Shown: positions 26,834 through 35,395 of the stretch, piece after piece
How the letters are laid out: every line of letters begins with the position of its first letter
How positions within the stretch are numbered: the stretch's first letter is position 1
NCBI GenBank assembly: GCA_017458125.1
Contig: JAFTGB010000042.1
Location: forward strand, 42,045 to 106,044
Source of the DNA: Prevotella sp.
Lineage (GTDB): Bacteria; Bacteroidota; Bacteroidia; Bacteroidales; Bacteroidaceae
DNA length: 64,000 nt
Direction of reading: 5' to 3'
Notes under the pieces: model-generated
Seen by the model: only the letters and a program-made list of their open reading frames with translations
Database searches by the model: none
What the model was told of the DNA's origin: nothing
Translations under genes and position numbers: made by a program

Positions 26834-26849
26834 TGTTTCACGTGGAACA
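26834..26849. other. parS: parS-like site (one mismatch)
   Basis: TGTTTCACGTGGAACA differs at one position from the perfect parS palindrome and equals the variant allowed in known parS consensus sequences. It lies in the 82-base mnmG-apt spacer, 574 bases from the perfect site. Confidence 0.75.
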
Positions 26850-26871
26850 TATCTCATTTCCTTCATTTCTT

Positions 26872-28776
26872 TCACCTCCCCAAAAGCACCAGCATGGCAT
26901 TGATGTCGCTTGGCGAAACGCCAGGTATTCGGCTGGCTTGTGCCAATGTCTCTGGTTGTATGCGTTCCAATTTCTGTCGTGCTTCCGTTGAGATGGCCGT
27001 CAGTGCAGGGTAGTCGAATTTGCCTTTTATCTTGATGTTTTCTAAGCGGTGCATCTTCTCGGCTACTTGTCGTTCGCGTTCTATATAGCCTTTGTACTTC
27101 ATATAGATCTCTGCAGTTTCAGCAGTTTCTTCTTTTCTGTTCGGTAAGTTGTCGATGAGTGCGCGTAGTTCTGGAACGATTTCCTTCAGACGTTCAAAGT
27201 TCAACTCTGGACGTGCTACGAGGTCTTCCAGTTTACAGCCATAGACGAGTGGGGTAGAGCCCATGGCTTCTAATGCTCCGTTCACTGCTTTGGGTTTGAT
27301 GGCGTATTTACTGCAAAAATCTACGATTTCTTCAATATGTGTTTTCTTTTGTAGCCACCAGTCGTATCGCTCCCTTGTGGCCAATCCCAGTTGGTATGCC
27401 TTCTGGGTCAGTCGTGCATCAGCATCGTCTTGACGCAGTAGGATACGATACTCAGCTCTTGAGGTAAACATTCGGTAGGGTTCATCTACTCCCTTCGTCA
27501 CCAAGTCGTCAATGAGTACGCCGATGTAGGCTTCGTCTCGTTTCAACTCAAAGGTGACGCTTGCGTCTGTTGTCTCAGAGCCAGCCATCAGGGCGGCATT
27601 GATGCCCGCCAGCGTACCTTGTCCGCCAGCCTCTTCATACCCTGTGGTGCCATTCACCTGTCCGGCCATAAAGAGTCCTCTGATGATTTTCGATTCCAAC
27701 GAGTGACGTAGTTGGGTAGGGTCGAAGAAATCGTATTCAATAGCATAGCCAGGACGATACACTTTGATGTCGCGCAGGGCGGCTATTTTCCTTAGTGCTG
27801 ACAGCTGCACATCCATGGGTAGTGATGACGAGAAGCCATTCAGGTACATCTCGTTGGTGTCTACCCCTTCTGGTTCCAAGAACAGCAAGTGTTGTGGCCG
27901 GTCAGGAAATGTGACGAGTTTTGTTTCTATCGAAGGACAGTAGCGCGGACCTATTGACTGTATCTGTCCGTTGTAGAGCGGCGAGTCAGCCAGGCCACTG
28001 CGTAGCGTCTCGTGCACTTCCTCGTTAGTGTAGCATACCCAGCAAGGCAGCTGATGCAGCGGGCGCTGTTCTCCCAAGTAGGAAAACTTATAGTAACCGT
28101 TTTCACCATCCTGACGTTCCATGTCTTCAAAGTGCACGCTGCGTTTGTCTATACGGACAGGAGTGCCTGTCTTCATGCGTGCCGAGCGGATGCCATGGCG
28201 AGTGATGCTCTCGGTGAAGTGCGGAACGGCAGGTTCGGCTATGCGACCTCCAGGAACCATCCTCCTGCCAATATGCATCAAACCGTTAAGGAATGTGCCG
28301 CAGGTTACAATGACGGCCTTGGCCCTCAGTTCGCAGCCCCAGATGGTTTTTACGCCTACTACGTGTTTGCTGAGGGAGGAACTGTCAGAAACATTTTCTA
28401 CCAGCAGTTCGTCCGCTTGGTCTTGCCAGATGTCGAGGTTAGGCGTGTTGTCCAGCATCTCGCGCCACTTCCAGATAAACTTGCCACGGTCGCACTGTGC
28501 CCTGGGACTCCACACAGCAGGACCCTTCGAGCGGTTCAGCATGCGAAACTGGATGGCGGTGGCGTCGGTGACGATACCCATCTGACCACCTAAGGCATCT
28601 ATCTCGCGCACCATCTGACCTTTGGCTATGCCGCCAACGGCAGGGTTGCAGGACATCTGCGCAATCTTGTTCATGTCCATCGTGACCAGACATGTTCGGG
28701 CTCCCATGCGGGCAGCAGCACATGCTGCTTCGCAACCGGCATGACCGCCGCCTACCACGATGACGTCGTACTTCAT
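26872..28776 (-). CDS. mnmG: tRNA uridine-5-carboxymethylaminomethyl modification enzyme MnmG (GidA)
   Basis: FAD protein that, with MnmE, installs the cmnm5 group on the wobble uridine of several tRNAs. The 634-aa protein has the dinucleotide-binding motif VVGGGHAGCEAACAAARMG at the N-terminus, CNPAVGGIAKGQ near 45 and GQVNGTTGYEEAAGQG near 370. ATG 28776 is preferred over ATG 28782 because the -7 box ends at 28787. mnmG (gidA) is a common neighbour of bacterial replication origins. Confidence 0.96.
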   Translation of the reverse strand: MKYDVIVVGGGHAGCEAACAAARMGARTCLVTMDMNKIAQMSCNPAVGGIAKGQMVREIDALGGQMGIVTDATAIQFRMLNRSKGPAVWSPRAQCDRGKFIWKWREMLDNTPNLDIWQDQADELLVENVSDSSSLSKHVVGVKTIWGCELRAKAVIVTCGTFLNGLMHIGRRMVPGGRIAEPAVPHFTESITRHGIRSARMKTGTPVRIDKRSVHFEDMERQDGENGYYKFSYLGEQRPLHQLPCWVCYTNEEVHETLRSGLADSPLYNGQIQSIGPRYCPSIETKLVTFPDRPQHLLFLEPEGVDTNEMYLNGFSSSLPMDVQLSALRKIAALRDIKVYRPGYAIEYDFFDPTQLRHSLESKIIRGLFMAGQVNGTTGYEEAGGQGTLAGINAALMAGSETTDASVTFELKRDEAYIGVLIDDLVTKGVDEPYRMFTSRAEYRILLRQDDADARLTQKAYQLGLATRERYDWWLQKKTHIEEIVDFCSKYAIKPKAVNGALEAMGSTPLVYGCKLEDLVARPELNFERLKEIVPELRALIDNLPNRKEETAETAEIYMKYKGYIERERQVAEKMHRLENIKIKGKFDYPALTAISTEARQKLERIQPETLAQASRIPGVSPSDINAMLVLLGR

Positions 28777-28786
28777 AATCATGTGG

Positions 28787-28794
28787 CAAAGTTA
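28787..28794 (-). promoter_or_regulatory. -7 box TAACTTTG for mnmG-apt-uvrC
   Basis: It lies only 10 bases upstream of the ATG at 28776, which implies a nearly leaderless mRNA. Confidence 0.6.
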
Positions 28795-28856
28795 CGACTA
28801 AAAGCGTAAAACACCAAATTTTTGCCCAATTCATTAGATGTTTTCAAAAAAATGTG

Positions 28857-28864
28857 TATATTTG
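28857..28864 (+). promoter_or_regulatory. -7 box TATATTTG for guaD
   Basis: It lies 18 bases upstream of the ATG at 28883; divergent from the mnmG promoter. Confidence 0.6.
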
Positions 28865-28882
28865 CAGAAAAATGACTATACT

Positions 28883-29362
28883 ATGAAAATTACAGAAACA
28901 GACAAACAAATGATGCGGGAGGCCATACGCCTTTCATCAGAGAGTGTGAAGAATGGTGGCGGTCCCTTTGGTGCTGTCATTGCCAAAGATGGCCAAGTGG
29001 TTGCAGCAACTTCCAACAGTGTCACGCTGCTCAATGACCCTACAGCTCATGCCGAGGTGGTGTGCATTCGTGAGGCTTGCCGCAAGTTAGGCACCTATAA
29101 TCTCAGCGGTCATACCATCTACTGTTCGTGTGAGCCGTGTCCCATGTGTCTCGGAGCCATCTATTGGGCACACCTTGACCGTATCTTCTATGCCAACCAT
29201 CGTAAGGATGCTGCAGACATTGGTTTTGACGATGACTTCATCTACCAGGAGCTGGAGAAACCTATGGCGCAACGCACCACGCCCATTATGCCCTTGTTGC
29301 GCGACGAGGCTCTGCCCGTTTTCCGCATGTGGACAGAAAAAGAGGACAAGACGGAGTATTAA
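28883..29362 (+). CDS. guaD: Guanine deaminase (CDA-fold)
   Basis: Deaminates guanine to xanthine in purine salvage. The 159-aa protein belongs to the cytidine-deaminase fold, like Bacillus GuaD. The zinc site is TAHAEVVCIR (His-Ala-Glu, near 52) and SCEPCPMCLGAIYWA (near 82). The C-terminal swap segment DDDFIYQELEKP supports guanine over tRNA adenosine as substrate. The frame opens at 28838, but the promoter box lies in that part. Confidence 0.85.
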   Translation: MKITETDKQMMREAIRLSSESVKNGGGPFGAVIAKDGQVVAATSNSVTLLNDPTAHAEVVCIREACRKLGTYNLSGHTIYCSCEPCPMCLGAIYWAHLDRIFYANHRKDAADIGFDDDFIYQELEKPMAQRTTPIMPLLRDEALPVFRMWTEKEDKTEY

Positions 29363-29405
29363 CTTCTTTTATTTCGTATAAATAAAGCATTTTCTAACGA
29401 AAACG

Positions 29406-29437
29406 TTTGCGAGGTTCATCGTTTTTTAGTAACTTTG
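29406..29437 (+). promoter_or_regulatory. Promoter of the fumarate reductase operon
   Basis: TTTG at 29406-29409, 20 bases, then TAACTTTG at 29430-29437. The leader to frdC is about 70 bases. Confidence 0.65.
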
Positions 29438-29510
29438 TACCCTAATCCACGCATGTGATACCTATTATCAAGTATTTTAGTTCAAATTATTAATAATTTA
29501 AATTCATTTT

Positions 29511-30224
29511 ATGTGGTTAATTAATTCATCAATCGGTAGAAAGGTTGTCATGTCCGTTACCGGGTTGGCGCTGATTCTGTTCCTGACATTCCATTGTGCC
29601 ATGAACGTCATCGCCATCTTCTCGGGTGCGGCTTACAACATGATTTGCGAACTGCTGGGTGCCAACTGGTATGCTGTCGTGGCAACACTGGGCTTGGCCG
29701 CCCTGGCACTTATTCACATCGTCTATGCCTTCATCCTGACGGCTCAGAACCGTAAGGCTCGCGGCGAGAACCGCTACGATGTGGCAACAACAACCAACAA
29801 GAACGGCCTGCTGGATGTCGCTGAGGGTTGGGCCTCTACCAACATGCTGGTGCTGGGCTTGATCATCCTCTGCGGTTTGCTGCTCCACCTGTATCACTTC
29901 TGGAGCAAGATGATGCTGGCCGAGATTATCGGTACTACGAGTGGTCATCTGCCCACCGATGGCTTTGCCTTCATCATCGACACGTTCGCCGATCCCATCA
30001 ACGTGGTGATCTACATCATCTGGATCTGCGCCATCTGGTTCCATTTGGCTCACGGTTTCTGGTCGGCTCTCCATACGCTTGGAGCGAGTGGAAAAATCTG
30101 GCAGAAGCGCATCCAGTGGATTGGTCTCTGCTACGTGTCACTGCTCATGCTGGGCTTCCTGGTAGTGGTGCTGGCTTTTGCCTTCAAGTGCGCTCCCAGC
30201 CTCTATGCTTTCGGTGGCTGCTAA
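29511..30224 (+). CDS. frdC: Succinate dehydrogenase/fumarate reductase cytochrome b subunit
   Basis: Membrane anchor of the quinol:fumarate reductase, 237 aa with five membrane helices. Histidines placed in helices (FHCAMN near 28, ALIHIVYAF near 70, LHLYHFW near 125, WFHLAHGFWS near 180) fit a di-haem b cytochrome that passes electrons from menaquinol. First of three genes (frdC, frdA, frdB) that form a complete type-B complex, central to fumarate respiration and succinate formation in Bacteroidales. Confidence 0.92.
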   Translation: MWLINSSIGRKVVMSVTGLALILFLTFHCAMNVIAIFSGAAYNMICELLGANWYAVVATLGLAALALIHIVYAFILTAQNRKARGENRYDVATTTNKNGLLDVAEGWASTNMLVLGLIILCGLLLHLYHFWSKMMLAEIIGTTSGHLPTDGFAFIIDTFADPINVVIYIIWICAIWFHLAHGFWSALHTLGASGKIWQKRIQWIGLCYVSLLMLGFLVVVLAFAFKCAPSLYAFGGC

Positions 30225-30227
30225 TAA

Positions 30228-30266
30228 ATTGAAAATTGTAAATCCGTAAATCGAAAATTAAGAATT
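30228..30266 (+). repeat. A/T-rich GTAAATC word repeat in the frdC-frdA spacer
   Basis: The spacer reads AAAATT-GTAAATCC-GTAAATCG-AAAATT, the same GATTTAC heptamer (inverted) found as an insertion in vsr at 39543-39571. Confidence 0.5.
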
Positions 30267-32246
30267 ATGGCTAAAGTATTAGATTCAAAGATTCCTGCAG
30301 GACCAGTGCCTGAGAAATGGAAGGAATATAAGGCTCATCAGCGTCTCGTCAACCCGAAGAACAAGCTGAAGCTCGACGTCATTGTAGTAGGTACAGGTCT
30401 TGCTGGTGCATCGGCTGCTGCCTCACTGGGTGAGATGGGCTTCAACGTGATTAACCTCTGCATTCAGGACTCACCCCGCCGTGCGCACTCCATCGCCGCA
30501 CAGGGTGGTATCAATGCCGCCAAGAACTATCAGAACGATGGTGACTCGGTCTATCGTCTGTTCTACGACACCGTGAAGGGTGGTGACTATCGTGCACGCG
30601 AGGCCAACGTGTATCGTCTGGCTGAGGTGTCGAACAATATCATTGACCAGTGCGTGGCTCAGGGTGTTCCCTTTGCCCGTGAGTATGGCGGCATGCTGGC
30701 CAACCGTTCGTTCGGTGGTGCTCAGGTAAGCCGTACGTTCTACGCCAAGGGTCAGACGGGTCAGCAGCTGCTGCTCGGTGCCTACAGCTCGCTGAGCTGT
30801 CAGGTGAAGGCAGGCAAGGTGAAGCTCTACACCCGCTATGAGATGGAGGACGTGGTCATCGTCGACGGTCGTGCCCGTGGTATCATTGCCAAGAACCTCG
30901 TTACCGGTAAGCTGGAGCGCTTCAGCGCCAACGCTGTTGTCATCGCTACTGGTGGTTATGGTAACACTTACTTCCTCTCTACCAACGCCATGGGCTGTAA
31001 CTGCACCGCTGCCGTTCAGTGCTATCGCAAGGGTGCTTACTTTGCAAATCCCTCTTACGTCCAGATTCACCCCACCTGTATCCCCGTTCATGGCGACAAG
31101 CAGTCGAAGCTGACGCTGATGTCTGAGTCGCTGCGTAACGATGGTCGTATCTGGGTGCCCAAGAAGCTTGAGGATGCCAAGGCTCTGCAGGCTGGTACGA
31201 AGCAGGGCTGGGAGATTCCTGAGGAGGATCGTGACTACTATCTGGAGCGCCGCTATCCGGCATTTGGTAACCTTGTGCCTCGTGACGTTGCCAGCCGTGC
31301 CGCCAAGGAGCGTTGCGACAAGGGCTACGGTGTGAACAATACGGGTCTCGCCGTGTTCCTCGACTTCTCTGAGTCTATCAACCGCCTCGGCCTCGATGTC
31401 ATCATGCAGCGTTACGGCAACCTCTTCGAGATGTACGAGGAGATCACGGATGTATTCCCTGGCGATGTTGCTAACGAGATCAACGGCGTGAAGTACTACA
31501 AGCCCATGATGATCTATCCCGCTATCCACTACACGATGGGTGGTATCTGGGTGGACTACGAGCTGCAGACCACTATCCCTGGTTTGTTTGCTATCGGTGA
31601 GTGCAACTTCTCTGACCACGGTGCCAACCGCCTTGGTGCTTCGGCGCTGATGCAGGGTCTGGCCGATGGTTACTTCGTGCTGCCTTATACCATTCAGAAC
31701 TACCTTGCCGACCAGGCTGTATGGCCGAAGGTTCCGACAGACCGTCCTGAGTTTGACGAGGCCGAGAAGGCTGTCAACGCTGAGATTGACCGTCTGATGA
31801 ACATCAAGGGTAAGCGCTCTGTTGACTCCATCCATAAGGAGCTGGGTCACATCATGTGGGAGTACGTCGGCATGGGCCGCACCGCTGAGGGTCTGAAGAC
31901 GGGTCTGAAGAAGATGCACGAGTTGGAGAAGGAGTTCGATACCAACCTGTTCGTGCCTGGCACGAAGGAGGGTCTGAACGTAGAGCTTGACAAGGCTATC
32001 CATCTGCGCGACTTCTTCACCATGGGGCAGCTTGTGGCATTCGATGCCCTCTCTCGTAACGAGAGCTGTGGCGGTCACTTCCGCGAGGAGTACCAAACAG
32101 AGGAAGGCGAGGCCAAGCGCGACGATGAGAACTACTTCTACGTAGGCTGCTGGGAGTACAAAGGCAAGGGTAACGAGCCTGAGCTCATCAAGGAGCCGCT
32201 GGAGTATGAAGCAATCAAAGTACAAACCCGTAACTATAAGAACTAA
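30267..32246 (+). CDS. frdA: Fumarate reductase/succinate dehydrogenase flavoprotein subunit
   Basis: Catalytic subunit of 659 aa, cytosolic side of the inner membrane. The FAD motif [19 protein letters not shown] is at residue 33; the covalent-FAD histidine is in [10 protein letters not shown] (near 73); the substrate site includes QIHPTCIP (near 266) and [18 protein letters not shown] (near 445). It follows frdC by 42 bases and precedes frdB by 6. Confidence 0.96.
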   Translation: MAKVLDSKIPAGPVPEKWKEYKAHQRLVNPKNKLKLDVIVVGTGLAGASAAASLGEMGFNVINLCIQDSPRRAHSIAAQGGINAAKNYQNDGDSVYRLFYDTVKGGDYRAREANVYRLAEVSNNIIDQCVAQGVPFAREYGGMLANRSFGGAQVSRTFYAKGQTGQQLLLGAYSSLSCQVKAGKVKLYTRYEMEDVVIVDGRARGIIAKNLVTGKLERFSANAVVIATGGYGNTYFLSTNAMGCNCTAAVQCYRKGAYFANPSYVQIHPTCIPVHGDKQSKLTLMSESLRNDGRIWVPKKLEDAKALQAGTKQGWEIPEEDRDYYLERRYPAFGNLVPRDVASRAAKERCDKGYGVNNTGLAVFLDFSESINRLGLDVIMQRYGNLFEMYEEITDVFPGDVANEINGVKYYKPMMIYPAIHYTMGGIWVDYELQTTIPGLFAIGECNFSDHGANRLGASALMQGLADGYFVLPYTIQNYLADQAVWPKVPTDRPEFDEAEKAVNAEIDRLMNIKGKRSVDSIHKELGHIMWEYVGMGRTAEGLKTGLKKMHELEKEFDTNLFVPGTKEGLNVELDKAIHLRDFFTMGQLVAFDALSRNESCGGHFREEYQTEEGEAKRDDENYFYVGCWEYKGKGNEPELIKEPLEYEAIKVQTRNYKN

Positions 32247-32252
32247 GGAATT

Positions 32253-33011
32253 ATGGCAAAGAATATTTCATTTACGATTAAATTTTGGCGTCAGAATGGT
32301 CCGAAAGATGCGGGTCACTTCGATACGCACGAAATGCACGACATCCCCGATGACACCTCGTTCCTCGAGATGCTTGACATCCTGAACGAGGAGCTCATCA
32401 ACGAAGGCAAGGAGCCCTTCGTGTTCGACCACGACTGCCGCGAGGGTATCTGCGGTATGTGCTCACTCTACATCAATGGTACGCCTCACGGCAAGACGGA
32501 GCGTGGTGCCACCACCTGTCAGCTCTATATGCGCCGTTTCAACGATGGTGACGTCATCACCGTCGAGCCCTGGCGCTCTGCTGCCTTCCCCGTCATCAAG
32601 GACTGTATGGTAGACCGCAACGCCTTCGATAAGATTATCCAGGCTGGCGGCTACACCTCCATCCGCACGGGTCAGGCTCAGGATGCCAACGCCATCCTCA
32701 TCCCCAAGGAGGATGCCGACGAGGCTATGGACTGCGCCAGCTGCATCGGCTGTGGTGCCTGCGTAGCAGCCTGTAAGAACGGCTCTGCCATGCTCTTCGT
32801 ATCGTCTAAGGTATCTCAGCTCGCCCTGCTTCCTCAGGGCCGTGTAGAGGCTGCCCGTCGTGTGAAGAACATGATTGCCAAGATGGACGAGCTCGGCTTC
32901 GGCAACTGTACCAACACTCGTGCTTGCGAGGCCGTATGCCCGAAGAACGAGACCATCGCCAACATTGCCCGCCTCAACCGCGAGATGCTGAAGGCGAAGA
33001 TTGCCGACTAA
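32253..33011 (+). CDS. frdB: Fumarate reductase/succinate dehydrogenase iron-sulfur subunit
   Basis: Electron-transfer subunit of 252 aa. The 2Fe-2S cysteines are in CREGICGMC (near 62-70) with a fourth in TTCQLY; the 4Fe-4S and 3Fe-4S clusters are in [14 protein letters not shown] (near 160) and [12 protein letters not shown] (near 218). Last gene of the operon; a strong terminator follows. Confidence 0.96.
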   Translation: MAKNISFTIKFWRQNGPKDAGHFDTHEMHDIPDDTSFLEMLDILNEELINEGKEPFVFDHDCREGICGMCSLYINGTPHGKTERGATTCQLYMRRFNDGDVITVEPWRSAAFPVIKDCMVDRNAFDKIIQAGGYTSIRTGQAQDANAILIPKEDADEAMDCASCIGCGACVAACKNGSAMLFVSSKVSQLALLPQGRVEAARRVKNMIAKMDELGFGNCTNTRACEAVCPKNETIANIARLNREMLKAKIAD

Positions 33012-33030
33012 GGAAGACCTTACTTATAAT

Positions 33031-33070
33031 AAAGAGAGCGCCGCAGAAATACTTCTGTGGCGCTCTCTTT
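33031..33070 (+). terminator. Rho-independent terminator after frdB
   Basis: An 18-bp stem (33031-33048 with 33053-33070; one G-U pair) with a 4-base loop, ending in TTT. The stem has A/T flanks on both sides, so it may also serve the convergent ferritin gene. Confidence 0.85.
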
Positions 33071-33107
33071 GCTGGAAAACAAGCAAGGGGCATAAATGCA
33101 AAACCCT

Positions 33108-33599
33108 TTACTCTTCCTTCACGTTGCCTACGATGTCGTCGATGGTGGCAACGGTGTGGCCGTCACGATGACGGAAGAGGTTGAGGATGTCGCGGACGGT
33201 CTTTTCCTCTTCTACCTGCTCGTCAATGAACTGGTCGATGAAGTTGATGGAGGCGCGGTCGTGCTCGGCATCAGCCACGTCAGCCAGTTCGTTAATCTTC
33301 TCTGTCACCCACATCTCGTGCTTCAGCGTGCGCTCGAAAATGTCCTTAGGGTCATTGAAGTCGTTCTCAGGAGCGTCGATAGCCGTTACCTTGGCCTCGC
33401 CACCACGGTTCAGTACGAAATCGGCCATCTTCAGGGCGTGCTCCTTCTCTTCGTTCGAGTGGTCAAACATCCAGTTGGCAAAACCTTTCCAGCCCTCCTT
33501 GCGGAACCAGAAGGCCATCTCGAGATAGAGGTTTGATGAATACAGCTCAGCTGTGATTTGTGCGTTAAACGCATCTTGCATCTTTTTTGAAATGTTCAT
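33108..33599 (-). CDS. ftnA: Bacterial non-haem ferritin
   Basis: Iron-storage protein of 163 aa. Ferroxidase residues are visible in ITAELYSSNLYLEMAFW (Glu near 18) and HSNEEKEHALKMADF (Glu and His near 50). The 24-mer oxidises Fe(II) and stores Fe(III), so it also limits Fenton chemistry. The upstream region is nearly the same as that of msrA, 22 kb away, which suggests shared stress control. Confidence 0.93.
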   Translation of the reverse strand: MNISKKMQDAFNAQITAELYSSNLYLEMAFWFRKEGWKGFANWMFDHSNEEKEHALKMADFVLNRGGEAKVTAIDAPENDFNDPKDIFERTLKHEMWVTEKINELADVADAEHDRASINFIDQFIDEQVEEEKTVRDILNLFRHRDGHTVATIDDIVGNVKEE

Positions 33600-33651
33600 T
33601 GTCTTTTTCCTTTCTATTTAAAGTTGAAATGTTTTTAGATTGTGTTTATGC

Positions 33652-33772
33652 TGCAAAAGTACAACATTTTCTTGACTTTCCCTTTTTCTTTCAGAATTAT
33701 TTGCTATATTTGCAGTCGAAAACTTATTGTCGAACCCTTTAAACGATTTTGCCGATGAAGTAGAAACAGAAC
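33652..33772. repeat. Promoter-region repeat, ferritin copy
   Basis: About 120 bp, roughly 85% identical to the reverse complement of 55869-55989 in front of msrA. It holds the ferritin -7 box (CAAAAGTA on the plus strand, 33654-33661) and two TTCGAC words (on the minus strand), both kept in the msrA copy. Confidence 0.85.
33705..33712 (+). promoter_or_regulatory. -7 box TATATTTG for the structured RNA region
   Basis: Plus-strand match within the repeat. It is the one part that is not kept in the msrA copy. A weak TTTC sits at the -33 distance. Confidence 0.45.
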
Positions 33773-34070
33773 GAACGAACGCTAACCGGCCTATAGTGTT
33801 GAGGCTTAGTCTCAAAGGCCACAGAGATTTTAATTAAACAACAACTTTTAATAACTTACAGAATAGCGTTTCTGTTCGAACTTATACATAGATATTGAGC
33901 TTTTAGCTCTTGTTCTCAGAAGTAGAATACCGCCAAACATTCAATCGTAGAAGGATAAGCAGATAAAGGTTCACGCTCGTAAGGCGTGGATTGTTCGTGC
34001 TTGTTATACGATTAGGTCTACTTGGCGGTAACCAGAGTGCAGATAAGCATCGAATGGTTCCGCCTTTTTA
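33718..34070 (+). ncRNA. Putative structured RNA, about 355 nt, with terminator
   Basis: No ORF of note, but strong pairing: CGAACGAACGCT (33772-33783) with AGCGTTTCTGTTCG (33865-33878) enclosing a TGAG-GCTTAGT-CTCA hairpin; GAGC-TTTTA-GCTC (33897-33909); TTCACGC with GCGTGGA (33970-33990); AATCGTA with TACGATT; and TACCGCCAA (33928-33936) with TTGGCGGTA (34022-34030). It ends in a terminator stem plus T5. It resembles neither tmRNA nor RNase P RNA as far as I can see. It could be a free small RNA or the leader of the next gene. Confidence 0.5.
34024..34069 (+). terminator. Terminator stem with competing anti-terminator
   Basis: GGCGG-T-AACCA (34024-34034) pairs with TGGTTCCGCC (34055-34064) and is followed by TTTTT. 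The same GGCGGTA can instead pair with TACCGCC upstream (33928-33934), so the two helices exclude each other. Confidence 0.65.
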
Positions 34071-34083
34071 TAGTAACTATTAG

Positions 34084-34091
34084 TAATTTTG
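34084..34091 (+). promoter_or_regulatory. -7 box TAATTTTG directly before the secreted protein gene
   Basis: It ends 5 bases before the ATG at 34096, so it would produce an almost leaderless mRNA; it may be chance. Confidence 0.35.
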
Positions 34092-34095
34092 AGAC

Positions 34096-34770
34096 ATGAA
34101 AAAACTTGTTTTGTTTGTCATTGCATCACTAATGATACTTTCCTCAGCGAGTCTATTTGCCAAAGAAGAGAAAAATGTCAGATCCTGGATGCATGCCAAA
34201 CTATATCTGAAGAATGACTCTGTTGTTGAGGGTTATCTGCATAATTATTTTGTTGTAGGTGGCTATATGGTATCGCGAACTTTCCATGAACCTTGTTCTA
34301 ATGACTCCGTTATGAGGATTAATAGTTTTGAAAAACTATTCGGTAAGGACCGTAAATATAGCAATAATGATATCGATAGCATGATAACGTGGAAGGATGC
34401 AGCTCCGCAATATATTATGAAATGGGAACCGCAAAGCGCCATTTTCTCTTATGGCAATCAGGAACCAATAGCATCGGACCATCCTGTGATGCTCAAGATT
34501 GCTTATCAGGGGAAAAATGTTACAGGCTATATTATCAATCATCGTATGTTTGGCTATAAATGTTTGTATAAGACTAAAGATATGTCTTATGCAAAAGCAT
34601 ATTTTAATATCGAGAAAAAGTTATCTGAAAGGCGTCGTAAAACAATGTTAGAAGAGTTCGGTAATTATCCAGAAATGGAAAAGTATATCATGAAACTTGA
34701 TAAGAAGAGTATGAAAGCTAATCCATTTGCTATACTTGAGGTGTTGGATAGCGTTATTGAAAGGCAATAG
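34096..34770 (+). CDS. Secreted protein of unknown function
   Basis: Protein of 224 aa with a signal peptide (about 1-22, ending SLFAK). No family recognised. The mature part starts with a short beta-type segment (WMHAKLYLKNDSVVEGYLHN) and ends in a charged helix (RRRKTMLEEFGNYPEMEKYIMK). It follows the structured RNA and its terminator by 26 bases and is followed by its own terminator, so it stands alone. A+T content is higher than in the neighbours, which may indicate later acquisition. Confidence 0.65.
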   Translation: MKKLVLFVIASLMILSSASLFAKEEKNVRSWMHAKLYLKNDSVVEGYLHNYFVVGGYMVSRTFHEPCSNDSVMRINSFEKLFGKDRKYSNNDIDSMITWKDAAPQYIMKWEPQSAIFSYGNQEPIASDHPVMLKIAYQGKNVTGYIINHRMFGYKCLYKTKDMSYAKAYFNIEKKLSERRRKTMLEEFGNYPEMEKYIMKLDKKSMKANPFAILEVLDSVIERQ

Positions 34771-34803
34771 TCATGGGGACAGGCACTGACCTGCTAACAA
34801 TCA

Positions 34804-34856
34804 AAACCTCAATGGATAGAGAGCAAGGTGTTTTCATCTGCTGAGGTTTCTTTTTT
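34804..34856 (+). terminator. Terminator after the secreted protein gene
   Basis: AAACCTCA (34804-34811) pairs with TGAGGTTT (34842-34849), then CTTTTTT. The loop is long (30 bases), so the stem may extend inward. Confidence 0.55.
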
Positions 34857-34920
34857 GTTTGTAGTGGCTTGCTTTATTACAAATAATTGCTACTTTTTGC
34901 ATCGTATTTTATTAACGGAT

Positions 34921-35395
34921 GTATGACAGACAAGGGAGAAACGGATAATAACAACGGTGGGCAGTTCCGGCGCGAGACCATCCACCATCAGCATAGGCGG
35001 TCGTATTGGCACGACTATCATAAGGCGGGACTGTATATGCTGCCTTTGGCAACCTCTTCCTATTAAAATATCACATCAAGGAGCAGGTGTTCTTTCATCG
35101 CAGAGATAAGGCTACATAACAGCCTACGGAGTTAACCGAGGCCTACCGGCAAGAGCATGCACGTCTGCTGAGCATGGCTGAAGAGGGCACGGTGCTCGCC
35201 ACGCCAGGTATCTCAAAGGATGAACAAAGGGTGGTCAGTGCCGCCCTTGATGCTCAGTTGCCGTTGATACTCCTTCAGAAGGAGCTCATCAGCCGTTACT
35301 GGAAACCCTCGCAGCGTTGTTTCTATGCCTGTGCTGCAGGTCATCTGCTGATACTTGCTCCTTGGCAGGTGGACGGCAGTTCTGACGCAGTAAGC
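34921..35395 (+). pseudogene. Decayed REP-type (RAYT/IS200-like) transposase
   Basis: ATG at 34921 opens a frame with RSYWHDYHKAGLYMLPLA, the start of the Y1 HUH transposase fold as found in REP-associated transposases, and ends after about 47 codons. A second frame from about 35045 (LLKYHIKEQVFFHRRDK, in-frame TAA near 35117) continues to TVLATPGISKDEQRVVSAAL and ends LLILAPWQVDG, the C-terminal motif of the Bacteroidales form. The catalytic middle is missing. At its 3' end it runs into the alkD gene. Identity is inferred from memory of the family. Confidence 0.55.

Noticed and set aside
30471-32225. 584-codon minus-strand open frame opposite frdA
   Set aside because: Antisense shadow caused by the codon bias of frdA; composition is unlike a real protein.
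33618-33815. Small protein shared by the ferritin and msrA upstream regions (similar peptide in 55814-56017)
   Set aside because: The peptide similarity follows from the DNA repeat; the frames have different starts and run through the promoter boxes, so a DNA-level role is simpler.
33718-34070. tmRNA or RNase P RNA
   Set aside because: No tRNA-like ends or tag reading frame for tmRNA, and no conserved GAGGAAAGUCCGGGC-type core for RNase P could be found.
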